Source: Bacteroidota bacterium (lineage in GTDB: Bacteria > Bacteroidota > Ignavibacteria > UBA10030 > UBA8401). From it: DNA of 15,748 bases. The stretch covers positions 1 to 15,748 of the forward strand of contig JAVBYA010000499.1 of NCBI GenBank assembly GCA_030824295.1, read 5' to 3'. This document shows, piece after piece, positions 12,494-15,748 of the stretch. Position numbers and translations under genes: made by a program. The notes beneath the pieces were generated by a model. That model had not been told where the DNA came from. It searched no databases and saw nothing but the letters and a program-made list of their open reading frames with translations. Numbering within the stretch: position 1 is the first letter of the stretch; the number at the start of each line of letters is the position of its first letter.

Positions 12494-13390
12494 ATGACCT
12501 GTCAATTCTATACCTGCGATGTCTTCACCGATACGCCGTTCGGCGGGAATCAGCTCGCTGTGTTTCCGGATGCGCGCGGCATTCCGGAGGATCTGCTGCC
12601 GAAGATCACGCGGGAATTCAATTTCTCCGAGACCACGTTCGTCTATCCGCCGGACGATCCGGCACACACCAAACGGGTACGCATCTTCACACCGGGAAGC
12701 GAGTTGCCGTTTGCCGGACATCCGACGGTCGGTACGGCGGTCGTCCTTGCAACTCTGGGTGATATTCCGTTGACCGGAGAAGAAACACGCATTGTGTTCG
12801 AAGAGAAAGTCGGTCCGGTTCCGGTAACGATCCGCAGCATCAACGGAACGCCGTCGTTCGCCCAATTGACCGCGGCAAAACTGCCGGAGTTCAATGATAG
12901 TGTCCCTTCTGCGGATGATATTGCAGAGATGCTCACCCTGTCGCGTCCCGAACTCGAAGATGCCCGGTATCCGGTACGTTTTGTCTCAGTCGGTTTCCCC
13001 TTTCTCTTCGTTGCGGTGAAAGGACTATCTGCCATCGGACGGATCCGCATCAATGTATCGAAGATGGAAGCGATGGGACTGAAGGAGATCTTCGTCTTTA
13101 CGGATGAGTGCGAGAGAAAGGGATTCCATTTCCATGCACGTATGTTCGCACCGCTGCTCGGAATTCCGGAGGACCCGGCCACCGGCAGTGCGGCGGCGGC
13201 ATTCTCCGGATATCTTGCCGTGCGGGATGCGATGACGAGCGGAACGCTGCAGTGGAGCATCGAACAGGGATGCGAGATGGGGCGTCCAAGTCTGCTCTAT
13301 ATTGAAGCGGACAAATCCAACGGTGCCGTGACGGCAGTGCGCGTGGGAGGGAGTGCGGTGATGATGACGGAAGGAAGAATTACGATTTAG
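12494..13390 (+). CDS. PhzF-family isomerase/epimerase-like protein
   Basis: This 298-residue protein is of standard length for the PhzF/YddE (diaminopimelate-epimerase-like) fold. FTDTPFGGNQLAVFPD is the family's N-terminal signature. The catalytic glutamate is E46 (FSET), followed by the PFAGHPTVGTA block with H75 and the phosphate-binding loop EDPATGSAA (224-232), whose D225 is another conserved active-site residue. Family members isomerise small hydrophilic substrates. PhzF itself acts in phenazine synthesis, but no other phz-type gene is present, so the substrate is unknown and a phenazine role is unlikely. GGGAG (12483-12487) precedes the ATG by 6 bases. An ATG at 12489 is out of frame. 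It is the last gene of the forward run and ends just before a palindromic element. Confidence 0.88.
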   Translation: MTCQFYTCDVFTDTPFGGNQLAVFPDARGIPEDLLPKITREFNFSETTFVYPPDDPAHTKRVRIFTPGSELPFAGHPTVGTAVVLATLGDIPLTGEETRIVFEEKVGPVPVTIRSINGTPSFAQLTAAKLPEFNDSVPSADDIAEMLTLSRPELEDARYPVRFVSVGFPFLFVAVKGLSAIGRIRINVSKMEAMGLKEIFVFTDECERKGFHFHARMFAPLLGIPEDPATGSAAAAFSGYLAVRDAMTSGTLQWSIEQGCEMGRPSLLYIEADKSNGAVTAVRVGGSAVMMTEGRITI

Positions 13391-13399
13391 AGCACGATA

Positions 13400-13433
13400 G
13401 ATTACAAGATTATCAAGATTACAAGATTATCAA
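13400..13433. repeat. Tandem 17-bp direct repeat
   Basis: GATTACAAGATTATCAA occurs twice, perfectly and without spacer (13400-13416 and 13417-13433), beginning 10 bases after the PhzF-like stop codon. An inverted copy with two differences lies at 13495-13511. Together the copies bracket the hairpin at 13437-13482. Confidence 0.7.
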
Positions 13434-13436
13434 GAT

Positions 13437-13486
13437 GTTTGTGATCGGTCATTGGTGAAGCCAATGGGATCACTCAACAAACCTTT
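13437..13486. terminator. Interrupted hairpin followed by CTTTT, possible terminator
   Basis: GTTTG (13437-13441)/CAAAC (13478-13482), GTGATC (13441-13446)/GATCAC (13468-13473) and ATTGG (13451-13455)/CCAAT (13461-13465) stack in register around a TGAAG loop, with small internal bulges. CCTTTT follows on the plus strand. The position between two convergent genes, PhzF-like and esterase-like, suits transcription termination in either direction. Confidence 0.45.
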
Positions 13487-13494
13487 TAATGTTT

Positions 13495-13511
13495 ATGATA
13501 ATCTTGTGATC
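13495..13511. repeat. Inverted, slightly diverged copy of the 17-bp repeat
   Basis: ATGATAATCTTGTGATC matches the reverse complement of GATTACAAGATTATCAA at 15 of 17 positions. With 13400-13433 it can close a large stem enclosing the inner hairpin, making a nested palindrome of about 112 bases. The 21 bases from here to the esterase stop at 13533 contain nothing else I recognise. Confidence 0.6.
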
Positions 13512-13532
13512 TCGATAATTGATCGTTGTTTG

Positions 13533-14258
13533 TTACACTTTTTGCAGGAAATACGGTAACATCGCCCGCCACGTCGGCCAGTCATGCGGCATATCGTGTC
13601 CCCACACATCCAGCCAGTGGGGGATGGACTTTGCATGCAGGATGCTGGATAATCTCCGCGAAGCATCAGGGTTCTCGAAATTCCCCTGTCCTGTTGCAAT
13701 GACGATCTTCCCTCTCCGCATCTGCTCCAGATAATCATGATCGGTCACGCCCGGCAGGTACTGCTCGGGTGAATTGAAGAAGACGTTATCGTCGTAATGC
13801 CCTTTGGTGTACGTCTGAAGATTGTAATCCCCGCTCATTGCGATGGTCCCGCTGAAGATGTCCGGTCTGCGGAAGAAGAGGTTCAGCGCATGCAGCGCTC
13901 CCAGCGAAGCGCCGGTGGTGATGACGGGGGTGAGTCCGTTATTGTGATCGTGGATGAACGGTACGACTTCGTTGATCACATAATCGTTGTACTGCTGATG
14001 CCGGATCCCCTTATGGTGCGGCAGCATCGAATGGTTCATCCAGCTCTCGCTGTTGATGCTGTTGATGGAGAAGGCCTTCAGTTTCCCTTCGTTGATGAAC
14101 GGTGCGATGGCATCGATCAGCTGGAACCGCTCGTATTCGAGGAAATCGGCCGCTGCGGTAGGGAACATGAGGAGCGCCGGACCGTAATGGCCGTAGACGG
14201 CGATCTCCATGGATTTATTCAGGCTGGGACTGTGCCACTGGTGGATCTCTCGATGCAT
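13533..14258 (-). CDS. Esterase-like alpha/beta hydrolase (putative esterase family)
   Basis: This 241-residue cytoplasmic protein has the nucleophile elbow TTGASLGALHA with S118, a strand-plus-turn MSGDY, and a C-terminal WGHDMPHDWPTWR block supplying the catalytic histidine (H225 probable). The opening HREIHQWHSPSLNKSMEIAVYG, the SINSINSESWMNHSM stretch and the RHQQYNDYVINEVVPFI stretch are typical of the esterase-D/'putative esterase' group. That group cleaves short acyl or glutathione-thioester-like substrates, and the specificity is unknown. ATG 14258 is chosen because TGAGGA (14263-14268) lies 4 bases before it. A GTG start at 14291 lacks a ribosome binding site and falls inside a promoter-like element. 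It follows the cupin gene by 65 bases on the minus strand and converges on the PhzF-like gene. Confidence 0.8.
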   Translation of the reverse strand: MHREIHQWHSPSLNKSMEIAVYGHYGPALLMFPTAAADFLEYERFQLIDAIAPFINEGKLKAFSINSINSESWMNHSMLPHHKGIRHQQYNDYVINEVVPFIHDHNNGLTPVITTGASLGALHALNLFFRRPDIFSGTIAMSGDYNLQTYTKGHYDDNVFFNSPEQYLPGVTDHDYLEQMRRGKIVIATGQGNFENPDASRRLSSILHAKSIPHWLDVWGHDMPHDWPTWRAMLPYFLQKV

Positions 14259-14280
14259 CGGTTCCTCAAAAGGATTTTTC

Positions 14281-14311
14281 TCAATATACACAGGAAAGTT
14301 GGAACCGCAAA
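14281..14311 (-). promoter_or_regulatory. Possible internal promoter for the esterase gene
   Basis: Read on the minus strand, TTTG (14311-14308) is followed after 19 bases by TATATTGA (14288-14281), one T short of the Bacteroidota TAnnTTTG box. It sits in the only gap of the minus-strand gene run and would give the esterase gene a short leader. Confidence 0.25.
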
Positions 14312-14323
14312 ACGGAGCGTGGG

Positions 14324-14686
14324 TCAGAGACGGACGCCGTTCGGCGCGGTGAGCGTGTCGTGCGTGACATTTCCGGTATTCTTCGTTGCAGCAGGTTCGA
14401 AGATGAGCACGGACGCTTCTTCGGCTGCAAGCGTACGGTGCTCCACGCCGTGCGGGACGATGATGAATTCCCCCGGCGCAAGCATCACGGACCGGTCGCG
14501 GAATTCCACGGTCATGGAACCATCGATGCAGAGGAACAGCTCATCCTCCGTGTCGTGATGATGCCATACGAATTCCCCTTTGAACTTCACCAGTTTCACT
14601 TCCTGACCGTTCAGCGAACCGACGACCTTCGGCCGCCAGTGTTCTCCGATCAGAGCGAACTTCTCCCGAAGGCTCACCTTATCCAT
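14324..14686 (-). CDS. Small single-domain cupin
   Basis: This 120-residue protein has both cupin motifs. Motif 1 is WHHHDTEDELFLCIDG (H42-H44 and E47/E49 as metal-ligand candidates), and motif 2 is PGEFIIVPHGVEHRTLA with H83. The first motif reads HH-x-x-E-D-E-L-F and is close to cupins that bind a single divalent metal, such as dioxygenases or sugar isomerase-like proteins. No substrate can be assigned from sequence alone. The ATG lies inside the end of the carbonic anhydrase gene, with an 8-base overlap (14679-14686), so translation is probably coupled. It has no Shine-Dalgarno of its own, and an upstream start would extend further into the neighbour. Confidence 0.8.
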   Translation of the reverse strand: MDKVSLREKFALIGEHWRPKVVGSLNGQEVKLVKFKGEFVWHHHDTEDELFLCIDGSMTVEFRDRSVMLAPGEFIIVPHGVEHRTLAAEEASVLIFEPAATKNTGNVTHDTLTAPNGVRL

Positions 14687-15344
14687 TGGGATTCTTTGGG
14701 ATAGTGAGATGCTGCACGGCTCTCTCATAGATCCCGCGCATGTCCTCCGGGGAGTCCATGGTGATCTTCAGGTCCTGGATGATTCCATCCTTCAGTCCGT
14801 AGACCCAACCGTGCACCTGCAGCGGCTGTTTGCGCGCCCAGGCATCCTGGACGATGGTCGTTTCACAGACGTTCAGCGCCTGTTCGATCACGTTCAGTTC
14901 GCAGAGCCGGTCCACCTGCTGTTCGACATTACCGGCCGCCTGTACGATGCTGCGGTACTTCTGGTTCACATCCTGGATGTGCCGCAGCCAGTTGTCGATC
15001 AGACCGTGCCGGCTGTTCAATAGAGCGGAACGGACACCTCCGCAGCCGTAATGCCCAACGACCATGATATGTTCCACTTTCAGCACGTCCACAGCAAATT
15101 GGATCACCGAAAGACAGTTCAGGTCGGTATGGACAACGACGTTGGCCACATTGCGGTGAACGAACAGTTCGCCCGGGTCCAACGCCACGATCTCGTTGGC
15201 GGGTACCCGGCTGTCCGCACACCCTATCCAGAGGTACTGGGGTTTTTGAATGTTTGCCAGCCGCTGGAAGAAGTCGCTCTGCTGTGCGGTCCGCTCAGCG
15301 GCCCATTGGCGGTTCTTTTCTAAGAGATGCTTCAGGGATTCCAT
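14679..15344 (-). CDS. can: Beta-class carbonic anhydrase
   Basis: This 221-residue protein interconverts CO2 and bicarbonate in the cytoplasm. The zinc ligands are C42 (IGCADSRVP), H98 and C101 (VVGHYGCGGV), and the D44/R46 pair completes the active site. Numbering and length agree with the E. coli Can type. GELFVHRNVAN and CLSVIQFAVDVLKVEHI are also family hallmarks, and LQVHGWVYGLKDG is the usual late strand. The start at 15344 (MESLKHLLEKN) matches the family N-terminus and follows the aldo/keto reductase stop by only two bases. An ATG at 15365 would overlap that gene. The partly Shine-Dalgarno-like AGGTG lies about 6 bases upstream. The bicarbonate could serve carboxylases, but nothing in the operon indicates which. 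Confidence 0.95.
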   Translation of the reverse strand: MESLKHLLEKNRQWAAERTAQQSDFFQRLANIQKPQYLWIGCADSRVPANEIVALDPGELFVHRNVANVVVHTDLNCLSVIQFAVDVLKVEHIMVVGHYGCGGVRSALLNSRHGLIDNWLRHIQDVNQKYRSIVQAAGNVEQQVDRLCELNVIEQALNVCETTIVQDAWARKQPLQVHGWVYGLKDGIIQDLKITMDSPEDMRGIYERAVQHLTIPKNPNG

Positions 15345-15346
15345 GG

Positions 15347-15748
15347 TCACACCTGTCCGTTCCATTGGTGATCGTGTGTGGAGAATGCGTGCCGCAGTGA
15401 ATGGACGAGATCGTCCGGCAGCGGACCGCGCTGTACAATGTCGATGTTCTTCTGCAGATGTTCAAGGTTCGTCGTTCCGACGATGGATGATGTGATGCCG
15501 GGTGTGAACGCGGCGAACCGCAGCGCAACGGAGAGCCATTCCTCTCCGAACTCCAGCTTCATCGTCTTCATGCGTTTCCAGTATTCCTCGCAATAATTGC
15601 CGTGCGGTTGTTCTGCAAAACGCCACGGTGCGTTGCCGATGGGACGTTTGGCGATATATCCCAGGCCGTTTGCTGCCGCAGGTGTGACGACCGCATCGAT
15701 GGAGCGCTGGTCGAACACGTTCACCGAACTCATCAATCCGCCGAACCG
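15347..15748 (-). CDS. Aldo/keto reductase, C-terminal part (5' end outside window)
   Basis: About 133 residues are present, entering the window at base 15748 on the minus strand with RFGGLMSSVNVFDQRSIDAV. GLGYIAKRPIGNAPWRF is the strand-7 region of the (beta/alpha)8 barrel. TSSIVGTTNLEHLQKNIDIV is the NADPH-binding signature near the C-terminus of aldo/keto reductases (IxGxxxxxxLxxNL-like). The catalytic Asp-Tyr-Lys-His set lies in the missing half, so activity cannot be checked. It ends two bases before the carbonic anhydrase start and is the upstream member of this minus-strand run, whose promoter must be outside the window. Confidence 0.85.
   Translation of the reverse strand, partial: RFGGLMSSVNVFDQRSIDAVVTPAAANGLGYIAKRPIGNAPWRFAEQPHGNYCEEYWKRMKTMKLEFGEEWLSVALRFAAFTPGITSSIVGTTNLEHLQKNIDIVQRGPLPDDLVHSLRHAFSTHDHQWNGQV

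Noticed and set aside
12494..13390. Phenazine biosynthesis locus, because of the PhzF-family gene.
   Set aside because: No phzA/B/D/E/G-like gene is nearby, and PhzF-fold proteins are widespread with other or unknown roles.
14259..14291. GTG start at 14291 for the esterase-like protein.
   Set aside because: It has no Shine-Dalgarno and overlaps a promoter-like sequence. The ATG at 14258 has TGAGGA upstream and matches the family N-terminus.
13797..14558. Plus-strand frame of 253 codons across the esterase and cupin genes.
   Set aside because: It spans two recognised minus-strand genes and the gap between them. The translation has no coherent domain.

Overview
The window looks like chromosomal DNA of a Bacteroidota/Chlorobiota-type (FCB-group) bacterium of moderately high GC. 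The pointers are indirect. There is a TTTG-N20-TATATTTG element matching the Bacteroidota promoter form, a LytS/LytTR two-component pair joined to LiaI-LiaF-like membrane proteins, a periplasmic TlpA-like thioredoxin fused to a long helical region, and several families of short palindromic intergenic repeats. I cannot place it to genus. Gene content is mostly ordinary and tightly packed. I find no rRNA, tRNA, transposase, phage gene or CRISPR array.

Layout. (1) 1-2190: the end of a methyltransferase gene, an A+T-richer Tat-exported metallophosphoesterase, and a GNAT acetyltransferase bracketed by clusters of short repeats and hairpins. (2) 2190-4921: a promoter, a roughly 290-base leader full of dyads, an Lsa/Vga-like ABC-F ATPase, and a GT2 glycosyltransferase 7 bases behind it. 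(3) 4929-6942: a monocistronic secreted thioredoxin-domain protein ending in a two-tier hairpin. (4) 7009-9965: a compact operon of two LiaI/LiaF-like membrane proteins, a LytS-type sensor kinase and a LytTR response regulator, with a dyad just before the first ribosome binding site. (5) 9982-13390: a good -35/-10 promoter followed by an unrecognised six-helix membrane protein, an NmrA-like SDR, a secreted endonuclease/exonuclease/phosphatase protein and a PhzF-family protein, with 4-26 base junctions. (6) 13400-13511: a nested palindromic element in the gap between convergent genes. (7) 13533-15748, minus strand: aldo/keto reductase (cut by the window edge), beta-carbonic anhydrase, cupin and an esterase-like alpha/beta hydrolase, in that transcription order.

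How the parts may work together. Region 4 reads as an envelope-stress sensing circuit in which LiaF-type proteins could modulate a LytS/LytTR pair. Region 2 reads as a possibly drug-inducible ribosome-protection gene with an attenuator-like leader. These are inferences. The least explained material is intergenic: the leader of the ABC-F gene, the composite repeats around the GNAT gene (one of which has become the C-terminus of the metallophosphoesterase), and the nested palindrome at 13400-13511.
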